A DNA stretch of 21,557 nucleotides, taken from NCBI GenBank assembly GCA_013349735.1, contig DUZC01000005.1, forward strand, positions 1 through 21,557, written 5' to 3'. This DNA comes from Rhodospirillaceae bacterium (GTDB lineage Bacteria > Pseudomonadota > Alphaproteobacteria > Rhodospirillales > Magnetospirillaceae). Below, piece after piece: positions 14,110 to 21,557 of this stretch (position 1 is the first letter of the stretch; every line of letters begins with the position of its first letter). Below the pieces are notes generated by a model. That model worked only from the letters and a program-made list of their open reading frames with translations. It made no database searches and had not been told where the DNA came from. Both the position numbers and the translations under genes were made by a program.

Positions 14110-15741
14110 ATGAGCAGTAAAGAACGTCAATCGGGCGCCGACATCATGGACTGGCAGCCCGAAGATGAGCAGTTCTGGGAAACCACCGGGAAGAAGATTG
14201 CCTATCGTAACCTCATGATTTCAATTCCGGCGCTGCTGTGCGGTTTTGCCGTGTGGGGTATGTGGGGCATCATTACGGTGCAAATGCTCAATCTTGGCTT
14301 TCCCTTCAAGCCATCCGAGCTGTTTACGCTGACAGCCATTTCGGGAATAGCCGGCGCCACGATGCGTATTCCTGCCTCATTTCTGGTCCGCCTGGCCGGG
14401 GGGCGTAACACGATCTTTCTGACCACATCGATGTTGCTGTCACCCGCCCTCGGTACTGGGATCGCTCTCCAGCATCCGGACTGGCCACTGTGGGTGTTTC
14501 AGCTCATGGCGTTGTGGTCCGGTGTGGGTGGCGGCAATTTTGCCAGCTCCATGTCCAATATCAGCACGTTCTTTCCAAAAAGGCTGCAGGGTACCGCGTT
14601 GGGGCTGAACGCCGGGCTAGGCAATTTTGGCGTCACAACCATGCAGATTGTCATTCCTTTGTTGATGACGATGAGCGTCCTCGGCGCACTGGGCGGTGAG
14701 CCCATGATCCTGGTGAAAGACAGCGGCTGGATATTCGGCAAAATCCCCGCCGGTACCCCCACATGGATACAGAACGCCGGTTTCGCTTGGGTTTTGTCAC
14801 TGGTGCCGCTTGGGGTGCTGTGCTGGTTCGGCATGAATAATTTGAAAACTGTTTCCCCCGAAGCAGGTAGCCCGATCGTGGCGTTCACAAAAATCGCGTA
14901 TCTCTACACCCTCGCATTCCTGCCCGCCATCTTCATGCTTTATCTCTATCTGCCGGCACCGACGGGGCTCGGCATTCTCAGCGTTTGGGTCGCGGTTCCG
15001 CTGGATATCGGACTGGCGGTGCTGACCATGCGTCTGGCGGCCTTCGGCCCCATGAAAGAAAATGTTGTTAAGCAGTTTGCGATTTTCAGAAACAAACACA
15101 CCTGGTCGCTGACAGCGCTCTACATCGTGACTTTTGGCTCCTTCATCGGATTTTCAATGGTGTTGCCGCTGGCCATAACGGTGATTTTTGGCATCAGCCA
15201 CCTACCGGATGCAGCTGGCGTCATGCAGCACACGCTCAAGAACCCTAACGCCGTCTCAGCACTGACTTATTCCTGGATTGGCCCCTTTGTTGGTGCGGCG
15301 TCACGCCCCATCGGCGGTTGGATATCCGACAAGGCTGGTGGCTCCATCGTCACTCAAATCATCTCAGCGGTCATGGTTATCGCCTCTGCTGCCCTCGGCT
15401 ATGTGATGATGCAGGCTTATGGGTCGGCAACCCCCGAGCAGTATTTCCCAGCCTTTCTTGGACTGTTCATCCTGTTGTTTACGGCAACCGGAATCGGTAA
15501 CGGTTCAACATTCCGTACAATTGGCGTCATTTTTGATCGTCAGCAAGCGGGCCCTGTATTGGGCTGGACCTCAGCAGTTGCCGCCTATGGTGCCTTTATC
15601 GCTCCTGTTGTTATCGGCGACCAAATAAAGGCGGGAACACCGCAGTTCGCGATGTACGGCTTTGCTGTCTTCTATGCTTTTTGCTTGCTCCTCAACTGGT
15701 GGTTCTATCTGCGTCCTGGCGCAGAAATCAGGAATCCTTAG
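14110..15741 (+). CDS. narK2: NarK2-type nitrate/nitrite antiporter (MFS)
   Basis: Second inner-membrane nitrate/nitrite porter; NarK2-type proteins are thought to exchange incoming nitrate for outgoing nitrite. It has 543 residues with an N-terminal cytoplasmic extension of about 33 residues (WQPEDEQFWETTGKKIAYRN), about 12 membrane helices, and an extended central region, all typical of this class. Substrate-binding arginines are expected at R86 (TMRIPASFLVRLAGGRN) and in GAASRPIGGWISDKAGG; signature segments are GLNAGLGNFGVTTMQ (165-179) and TSAVAAYGAFIAPVV. In Paracoccus the two NarK types form one fused protein; here they are adjacent genes. The ATG has only a GGGGGCGA stretch as possible ribosome-binding site. 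narG starts 31 bases downstream. Confidence 0.93.
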   Translation: MSSKERQSGADIMDWQPEDEQFWETTGKKIAYRNLMISIPALLCGFAVWGMWGIITVQMLNLGFPFKPSELFTLTAISGIAGATMRIPASFLVRLAGGRNTIFLTTSMLLSPALGTGIALQHPDWPLWVFQLMALWSGVGGGNFASSMSNISTFFPKRLQGTALGLNAGLGNFGVTTMQIVIPLLMTMSVLGALGGEPMILVKDSGWIFGKIPAGTPTWIQNAGFAWVLSLVPLGVLCWFGMNNLKTVSPEAGSPIVAFTKIAYLYTLAFLPAIFMLYLYLPAPTGLGILSVWVAVPLDIGLAVLTMRLAAFGPMKENVVKQFAIFRNKHTWSLTALYIVTFGSFIGFSMVLPLAITVIFGISHLPDAAGVMQHTLKNPNAVSALTYSWIGPFVGAASRPIGGWISDKAGGSIVTQIISAVMVIASAALGYVMMQAYGSATPEQYFPAFLGLFILLFTATGIGNGSTFRTIGVIFDRQQAGPVLGWTSAVAAYGAFIAPVVIGDQIKAGTPQFAMYGFAVFYAFCLLLNWWFYLRPGAEIRNP

Positions 15742-15772
15742 TTCCGACGCGTGGTTAGTCCGGAGAAATTTC

Positions 15773-18700
15773 ATGAGCCACTTTCTTGATCGCCTGACCT
15801 TCTTCCGTAAGAACATTTCGACATTCTCGGGCGCCCATGGCGTGGTAACCAACGAGGATCGAAAATGGGAAGAGGGTTATCGCGGCCGCTGGCAGCACGA
15901 CAAGATCGTGCGCTCTACCCATGGGGTAAATTGCACAGGGTCCTGCAGTTGGAAGATCTATGTAAAGGGCGGCATCGTCACCTGGGAGACGCAACAGACG
16001 GACTATCCACGCACCCGGCCCGATCTGCCCAATCACGAACCCCGCGGTTGCGCGCGTGGCGCCAGCTATTCTTGGTATCTCTACAGCGCCAATCGGGTGA
16101 AGCATCCCCTGATCCGGCGCGCCCTCGTCGAACTGTGGCGCGCCGAACGGGCGACCAAGGGGCCGGTCGAAGCCTGGGCTGCGATCGTCGAGGACCCGGT
16201 AAAGTCAAAGTCCTACAAGAGCATTCGTGGTCTCGGCGGCTTCGTTCGGGCGAAATGGGACGAGGCCGAAGAGATCATTGCCGCGGCCAATGTCTACACA
16301 GCGAAAAAATATGGCCCGGATCGGATCGTGGGCTTCTCGCCGATCCCCGCCATGTCGATGGTCTCTTACGCAGCCGGAAGCCGCTATCTGTCGCTGATCG
16401 GCGGCGTCTGCATGAGCTTCTATGATTGGTATTGCGATTTGCCGCCTGCATCGCCGCAGACCTGGGGCGAACAAACGGATGTGCCGGAAAGCGCGGATTG
16501 GTACAATTCGACATTCCTCATCCTCTGGGGTTCGAACGTCCCGCAGACGCGCACACCTGACGCCCATTTCTATACTGAGGTTCGCTATAAAGGCGCCAAA
16601 TCGGTCGTCATCTGTCCGGACTATAGTGAAGCTGCGAAATTCGCCGACCTCTGGATGCACCCCAAACAGGGCACCGATGCGGCGCTCGCTATGGCCATGG
16701 GGCATGTCATCCTCAAGGAATTTCACCTTGCCGGCCGCAGCGCCTATTTCGACGACTATTGCCGGCGCCTGACCGATCTGCCGATGCTGGTCGTTTTGGA
16801 CAAGGAGGGGGATCGCTATGTTCCGGGCCGCTATCTGCGGGCCGCCGATCTCGATGGCGCACTCGGTCAGAGCAACAATCCTGCCTGGAAAACACTCGGG
16901 TTCGACCGCGCTGACGGCTCCTTGGTTGTGCCCAACGGCTCGATCGGCTTTCGCTGGGGCGAAAGCGGCAAGTGGAATGTCGAAGAGAAAGACGCCCGTG
17001 AGGGGCGCGACGCCTCACTCGTTTTGTCGCTTGACCAGACCCAAGATGCGCTCGTACCGGTGGCTTTTCCCTATTTTGGCGGCACCGCCCCCGATTCCTT
17101 CCATGCCACCAACCATCAGGACGTTATCGAGCGCCAGCTACCGGTCCGCAAGGTCATGACGCAGACTGGCGAGGTCTTGGTTGCCACTGTCTTCGATCTT
17201 CTCGCCGGCAATTACGGCATCGACCGGGGCTTCGGCGGCGGCAATGTCGCGGCGAGCTATGACGACGATGTGCCCTACACGCCGGCATGGGCCGAGGCGG
17301 TAACCGGTGTCGATCGTGAACAGATCATCGCGGTTGCCCGCCAATTCGCCGAAAACGCCGACAAGACCGAGGGAAAGTCCATGGTCATACTCGGGGCCGG
17401 ACTCAATCACTGGTATCACATGGATATGATCTACCGGGGGATCATCAATCTCCTGGTGATGTGCGGCTGCATCGGCAAGTCGGGCGGCGGATGGTCGCAC
17501 TATGTCGGGCAGGAAAAACTTCGGCCACAGACCGGCTGGACAGCCTTGGCCTTTGCCCTGGACTGGAACCGTCCACCGCGTCAGATGAATTCAACCTCGT
17601 TCTTCTACGCTCACAGCTCTCAGTGGCGTTACGAGAAGCTCGATCCGACGGCAATCCTCTCGCCATTGGCCAACCCGGCCGACTATCCGAAAAGCCTGAT
17701 CGATTACAATGTCAAAGCCGAACGCATGGGATGGTTGCCGTCGGCCCCGCAACTTGACGCCAATCCCCTGCGCATTGCCGCTGCCGCAGAGGCGGCAGGG
17801 AAAGAGGTGCCGGCCTATGTCGTCGAAAGCCTTACCTCGGGCGCCATAAAATTCGCCGCCGAAGATCCGGACGCACCGGTCAACCATCCGCGCAATTTGT
17901 TCGTCTGGCGATCCAACCTGTTGGGGGCGTCCGGCAAAGGGCATGAATATTTCCTCAAATATCTTCTTGGTACCGATCACGGTGTGCTCGGCAAGGACCT
18001 CGGCCAGGAAGGCGGCACAAAACCGGATGAGGTCCGCTGGCACGACGAAGCGCCGACCGGCAAGCTCGACTTGCTGGTGACGCTCGACTTCCGCATGTCC
18101 ACCACCTGCGTCTATTCCGATATCGTTCTGCCGACCGCCACCTGGTACGAAAAGCACGACCTTAATACCTCGGATATGCATCCTTTCATTCATCCGCTCT
18201 CGGCGGCCGTTGATCCGGCCTGGGAGTCACGGACAGATTGGGACATTTACAAAAACATCGCCGGCAAATTTTCCGAAGTCGCCGTGGGTCATCTCGGGCG
18301 GGAGCGCGATGTGGTGTTGACGCCGATCCTGCATGACACGCCCGGCGAGTTGGCGCAGCCGATGATCGTGGCCGACTGGAAAGAGGGCGAATGCCCACCG
18401 ATCCCGGGCAAGACAATGCCGTCCGTTACTGTGGTCGAGCGCAACTATCCCGAGACTTACGCCAAGTTTACGTCGCTCGGCCCGTTGATGGAGAGCCTCG
18501 GCAATGGTGGCAAAGGCATTGGCTGGAAAACCCAGCATGAGGTGGCTTTCCTGAAGCAGCTCAACGGCGTCGTCACCACGCCGGGAGCCGGCCTGGGCCA
18601 GGCAAGAATCGAGAGCGACATCGATGCCGCCGAAGTGATCCTCAGCCTCGCGCCGGAAACCAATGGCGAGGTCGCGGTTAAGGCCTGGGAAGCGCTGGGC

Positions 18701-19534
18701 AAGATGACCGGCCGGGAACACACGCATCTTGCCAGGCCGCGTGAGGACGACAAGATCCGCTTCCGTGACATCCAGGCGCAACCAAGGAAGATCATTTCTT
18801 CGCCAACCTGGAGTGGCTTGGAAAGCGAACATGTCAGCTACAACGCCTGCTACACCAATGTCCACGAACTGATCCCGTGGCGCACCCTGACCGGCCGTCA
18901 GCAATTTTATCAGGATCACAAATGGATGCGCGGTTTTGGTGAGGCGCTCGCTGTTTACCGCCCGCCGATCGACACCAAGACCGTGAAGCCAATCCGGGAA
19001 CGTCTTGCGGATCACCGCAAATCCTTGGTGCTCAACTTTATTACCCCGCATCAGAAATGGGGCATTCACAGTACCTATACCGATAACCTGTTGATGCTGA
19101 CGTTATCGCGCGGCGGGCCGATCGTCTGGATCAGCGAGATCGACGCCCAAGCAGCCAATATCGTCGACAATGATTGGATTGAAGCTTTCAACGCCAATGG
19201 CGCGCTTACCGCTCGCGCCGTGGTAAGTCAGCGGGTCCCGGCCGGAATGTGCATGATGTATCACGCGCAGGAAAAAATCGTCAACGTGCCCGGCAGCGAA
19301 ATCACCGGCAAGCGCGGCGGTATCCACAATTCCGTGACCCGGGTCTGCCCGAAGCCGACCCATATGATCGGCGGCTATGCCCAACTCTCCTATGGTTTCA
19401 ATTACTACGGCACGGTGGGTGCCAATCGCGACGAATTTGTTGTCATCCGCAAGATGGACAAGATCGACTGGCTGGAAGGCCCGCGCGCCGAAGAGCCAGC
19501 GCTTGCCGCCCTATCAGGGAGCGCCCGGTCATGA
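15773..19534 (+). CDS. narG: Respiratory nitrate reductase alpha subunit
   Basis: Molybdenum bis-MGD catalytic subunit reducing nitrate to nitrite on the cytoplasmic face of the inner membrane, taking electrons from NarH. The 1253 residues are normal. The FS0 [4Fe-4S] site is visible as H50, C54, C58 and C93 (STHGVNCTGSCSW and NHEPRGCARG), and the Mo ligand Asp lies in SFYDWYCDLPPASPQTWGEQTDVPES (D222). The C-terminal molybdopterin-binding region includes TGKRGGIHNSVTRVCPKPTHMIGGYAQLSYGFNYYG. The ATG at 15773 follows GGAGA by seven bases; the open frame upstream overlaps narK2 and is not NarG-like. Its stop overlaps the narH start (ATGA). No sign of damage was seen. Confidence 0.97.
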   Translation: MSHFLDRLTFFRKNISTFSGAHGVVTNEDRKWEEGYRGRWQHDKIVRSTHGVNCTGSCSWKIYVKGGIVTWETQQTDYPRTRPDLPNHEPRGCARGASYSWYLYSANRVKHPLIRRALVELWRAERATKGPVEAWAAIVEDPVKSKSYKSIRGLGGFVRAKWDEAEEIIAAANVYTAKKYGPDRIVGFSPIPAMSMVSYAAGSRYLSLIGGVCMSFYDWYCDLPPASPQTWGEQTDVPESADWYNSTFLILWGSNVPQTRTPDAHFYTEVRYKGAKSVVICPDYSEAAKFADLWMHPKQGTDAALAMAMGHVILKEFHLAGRSAYFDDYCRRLTDLPMLVVLDKEGDRYVPGRYLRAADLDGALGQSNNPAWKTLGFDRADGSLVVPNGSIGFRWGESGKWNVEEKDAREGRDASLVLSLDQTQDALVPVAFPYFGGTAPDSFHATNHQDVIERQLPVRKVMTQTGEVLVATVFDLLAGNYGIDRGFGGGNVAASYDDDVPYTPAWAEAVTGVDREQIIAVARQFAENADKTEGKSMVILGAGLNHWYHMDMIYRGIINLLVMCGCIGKSGGGWSHYVGQEKLRPQTGWTALAFALDWNRPPRQMNSTSFFYAHSSQWRYEKLDPTAILSPLANPADYPKSLIDYNVKAERMGWLPSAPQLDANPLRIAAAAEAAGKEVPAYVVESLTSGAIKFAAEDPDAPVNHPRNLFVWRSNLLGASGKGHEYFLKYLLGTDHGVLGKDLGQEGGTKPDEVRWHDEAPTGKLDLLVTLDFRMSTTCVYSDIVLPTATWYEKHDLNTSDMHPFIHPLSAAVDPAWESRTDWDIYKNIAGKFSEVAVGHLGRERDVVLTPILHDTPGELAQPMIVADWKEGECPPIPGKTMPSVTVVERNYPETYAKFTSLGPLMESLGNGGKGIGWKTQHEVAFLKQLNGVVTTPGAGLGQARIESDIDAAEVILSLAPETNGEVAVKAWEALGKMTGREHTHLARPREDDKIRFRDIQAQPRKIISSPTWSGLESEHVSYNACYTNVHELIPWRTLTGRQQFYQDHKWMRGFGEALAVYRPPIDTKTVKPIRERLADHRKSLVLNFITPHQKWGIHSTYTDNLLMLTLSRGGPIVWISEIDAQAANIVDNDWIEAFNANGALTARAVVSQRVPAGMCMMYHAQEKIVNVPGSEITGKRGGIHNSVTRVCPKPTHMIGGYAQLSYGFNYYGTVGANRDEFVVIRKMDKIDWLEGPRAEEPALAALSGSARS

Positions 19535-21063
19535 AGATCCGTGCCCAAATCGCCATGGTGCTTAATCTCGACAAATGTATTGGCTGCCATACCTGCTCGG
19601 TCACCTGCAAGAACGTATGGACCAGCCGCGACGGGGTCGAATACGCTTGGTTCAACAATGTCGAGACCAAACCGGGGATCGGTTATCCCAAGGACTGGGA
19701 AAATCAAAAAAAATGGAATGGTGGCTGGAACCGTCAGGCCAACGGTAAATTGACGCCGCGTCTCGGCGGCAAGTTCCGGGTATTGGCCAAGATTTTCATG
19801 AATCCGGATATGCCGGAAATCGATGACTATTACGAGCCTTTCTCCTTCGACTATGCCCATTTGCAGACGGCCGGTCTGAGCCGGGCGGCGCCGACCGCGC
19901 GACCGCGCTCGGTGATCACCGGGCAACAAATGGAAAAGATCGAATGGGGTCCGAACTGGGAAGAAATTCTGGGCGGCGAATTTTCAAAGCGCGGCCAGGA
20001 TCAAAACTTCGAGGCGATCGAGAAAGAGATTTTCGGACAGTTTGAAAACACCTTCATGATGTATCTTCCCAGGCTCTGCGAGCACTGCCTTAATCCGGCT
20101 TGCGTCGCCGCCTGCCCTTCGGGATCCATCTATAAGCGGGAAGAAGACGGGATTGTCCTGATCGACCAGGACAAATGTCGCGGTTGGCGGATGTGCGTCA
20201 GCGCCTGCCCCTATAAAAAAATCTATTACAACTGGGAAAGCGGTAAAGCAGAAAAATGTATCTTATGCTATCCCCGCATCGAGGCAGGCCAGCCGACCGT
20301 ATGTTCTGAAACATGCGTCGGACGCATCCGCTATCTCGGTGTCATGCTCTATGATGCCGACCGCATCGAGGCGGCTGCTAGCGCTCCCGACGAAGCAGAT
20401 CTTTATCAGGCCCAGCTCGACATTTTCCTCGACCCGAACGATCCCAAGGTCATTGAACAAGCGCGGGCGGATGGCATGCCAGACTCCTGGCTGACAGCAG
20501 CGCGCCAGTCGCCGGTCTACAAGATGGCCATTGATTGGAAGATCGCCTTTCCGTTGCATCCGGAATACCGAACCTTGCCGATGGTCTGGTACATTCCTCC
20601 TCTATCGCCGATCCAGGCAAAAGCGGAAGCCGGGTTGCTCGGCGATAACGGGGTCATCCCGGATGTTTCGAAACTCAGAATTCCGCTTAGATATCTCGCC
20701 AACATGCTGACGGCCGGCGATGAGAAGCCGGTCAAGCTGGCCCTTGAGAGGCTTCTCGCCATGCGCGCCTTCATGCGCGGCCGGCATGTCGGTGGAATCG
20801 ATACACCGGCCATTCTCAATCAGGTCGGTCTTGATGTGCCGCTGGTCGAAGATATGTACCGGATCCTTGCGATCGCCAATTACGAGGATCGGTTCGTCAT
20901 TCCGACAACCCACCGCGAATATGCTGAAAACGCTTTTGACCTGAGAAATTCCTGCGGTTTCAGTTTCGGTAATGGTTGCTCGAACGGCGCTAGCGAGTTT
21001 GGCCTGTTCGGCAAGCCCCAACATCCCCATGGGGTAAAACGGACGACGGAGGGTGCATCATGA
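19531..21063 (+). CDS. narH: Respiratory nitrate reductase beta subunit
   Basis: Iron-sulfur electron-transfer subunit bound to NarG at the cytoplasmic side of the membrane. The 510 residues carry the full cysteine set: C16, C19, C22, C26; C183, C186, C191, C195; C216, C222, C226 with W219 in CRGWRMC, the Trp variant that gives a [3Fe-4S] cluster; and C243, C246, C258, C262. Three [4Fe-4S] and one [3Fe-4S] cluster are therefore expected, as in E. coli NarH. The start ATG overlaps the narG stop, and the frame open upstream to 19249 is only the overlap with narG in another frame. Its stop in turn overlaps the narJ ATG, indicating tight translational coupling. Confidence 0.97.
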   Translation: MKIRAQIAMVLNLDKCIGCHTCSVTCKNVWTSRDGVEYAWFNNVETKPGIGYPKDWENQKKWNGGWNRQANGKLTPRLGGKFRVLAKIFMNPDMPEIDDYYEPFSFDYAHLQTAGLSRAAPTARPRSVITGQQMEKIEWGPNWEEILGGEFSKRGQDQNFEAIEKEIFGQFENTFMMYLPRLCEHCLNPACVAACPSGSIYKREEDGIVLIDQDKCRGWRMCVSACPYKKIYYNWESGKAEKCILCYPRIEAGQPTVCSETCVGRIRYLGVMLYDADRIEAAASAPDEADLYQAQLDIFLDPNDPKVIEQARADGMPDSWLTAARQSPVYKMAIDWKIAFPLHPEYRTLPMVWYIPPLSPIQAKAEAGLLGDNGVIPDVSKLRIPLRYLANMLTAGDEKPVKLALERLLAMRAFMRGRHVGGIDTPAILNQVGLDVPLVEDMYRILAIANYEDRFVIPTTHREYAENAFDLRNSCGFSFGNGCSNGASEFGLFGKPQHPHGVKRTTEGAS

Positions 21064-21557
21064 AAACATTCAAGGTGCTGTCGGCTCTGCTCGCCTATCC
21101 GGAGCCGGAATTGCTAAACCATATGGACGAGCTTGTCGATGCGGTCGACTGCGAAAAGCTTCTGCCAGAAACCGCCCGTCGCGCTCTCATCGACTTCATG
21201 AAGAATCTTGCCGGACTTGATCCTCTCGAAGCGCAAGAACGCTATGTAAACTTGTTCGACCGCAACCGTTCCCTTTCTCTCCATATTTACGAACATATTC
21301 ACGGTGAGTCCCGTGACCGGGGTCAAGCCATGGTTGACCTTGGCGCGCTATACCAGCGGCACGGGGTCGAGATCTCGGCATCCGAACTGCCTGATTATCT
21401 TCCTCTTATCCTTGAATTTCTTTCCATTTTACCGCCTCGGGAGGCCTCATCATTGCTGGCCGAGGCAGTCCATGTGGTGGCGGCGTTACGAGAAAAGCTA
21501 GACCAGCGTAAGAGCCCGTACGCAGCTGTCATGCAGGCTGTCGAGGCGCTTGCCATC
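21060..21557 (+). CDS. narJ: Nitrate reductase assembly chaperone NarJ, 3' end cut by window
   Basis: Cytoplasmic system-specific chaperone that binds apo-NarG and allows cofactor insertion and membrane attachment; it is not part of the final enzyme. I translated it by hand, since the frame is open to the right edge: 166 codons of a usual 220-240. It starts MKTFKVLSALLAYPEPELL and contains YVNLFDRNRSLSLH followed by the hallmark EHIHGESRDRGQAMVDL and YLPLILEFLS, all typical of the NarJ/NarW (TorD-like) family. GGAGG six bases ahead of the ATG and the ATGA overlap with narH fix the start. narI is expected next, outside the window. Confidence 0.93.
   Translation, partial: MKTFKVLSALLAYPEPELLNHMDELVDAVDCEKLLPETARRALIDFMKNLAGLDPLEAQERYVNLFDRNRSLSLHIYEHIHGESRDRGQAMVDLGALYQRHGVEISASELPDYLPLILEFLSILPPREASSLLAEAVHVVAALREKLDQRKSPYAAVMQAVEALAI

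Noticed and set aside
18227..19069. 280-codon minus-strand frame opposite narG
   Set aside because: Shadow of narG; no family features, and it crosses the conserved C-terminal half of NarG.
15773..19534. Ala in place of Pro after the last FS0 cysteine of NarG (GCARG)
   Set aside because: This position varies among NarG proteins as far as I recall, and all cluster ligands are present.
1..21557. CRISPR arrays, insertion sequences, tRNA or rRNA genes, phage or toxin-antitoxin genes
   Set aside because: No regularly spaced repeats, transposase-like protein, cloverleaf or typical small gene pair was seen on either strand.

Overview
The window reads as GC-rich chromosomal DNA of an alphaproteobacterium, most likely a Rhodospirillales-type facultative nitrate respirer or denitrifier. 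The grounds are the run cysS-cimA-trmJ-rpsD, which I recall from genomes of that group, the protein sequences themselves, and a membrane nitrate reductase cluster preceded by molybdenum-cofactor genes. This placement is inference from memory; no database was searched. Both ends are cut inside genes: a sulfate-binding protein at the left and narJ at the right.

Left part, minus strand (1-2740): a truncated periplasmic sulfate-binding protein gene (sbp) with its own sigma70-like promoter, then an RNA-remodelling group read leftwards: cspA-type cold-shock protein, an IF-1 paralogue with a C-terminal tail and a TTG start, and an RhlE-type DEAD-box helicase. Strong intrinsic terminators follow the IF-1 gene and the helicase gene. 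The cspA leader carries a perfect 20-bp palindrome.

Middle part, plus strand (3005-9229): housekeeping genes packed tightly. These are glutamine-dependent NAD synthetase (nadE), cysteinyl-tRNA synthetase (cysS), citramalate synthase (cimA), a TrmJ-type tRNA methyltransferase, and ribosomal protein S4 (rpsD) with its own promoter and a strong terminator.

Right part, plus strand (about 9300-21557): an anaerobic nitrate-respiration module, moeA-moaD-moaE-mobA::DUF2478-narK1-narK2-narG-narH-narJ. The first four genes make or load the molybdenum cofactor, the two NarK proteins import nitrate and export nitrite, and NarGH with the chaperone NarJ form the nitrate reductase; narI is expected just beyond the right end. 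Two FNR/NNR-like boxes (TTGA-N6-TCAA), one before moeA and one before narK1, suggest shared oxygen or nitrogen-oxide control.

Most notable: moaD appears to have lost about 35 internal codons in frame while keeping its start, its C-terminal Gly-Gly and the ribosome-binding site of moaE; mobA is fused to a DUF2478-like domain; and narK1 contains an abrupt AT-rich patch. I found no CRISPR array, insertion sequence, rRNA or tRNA gene, and no wholly unknown multi-gene system.
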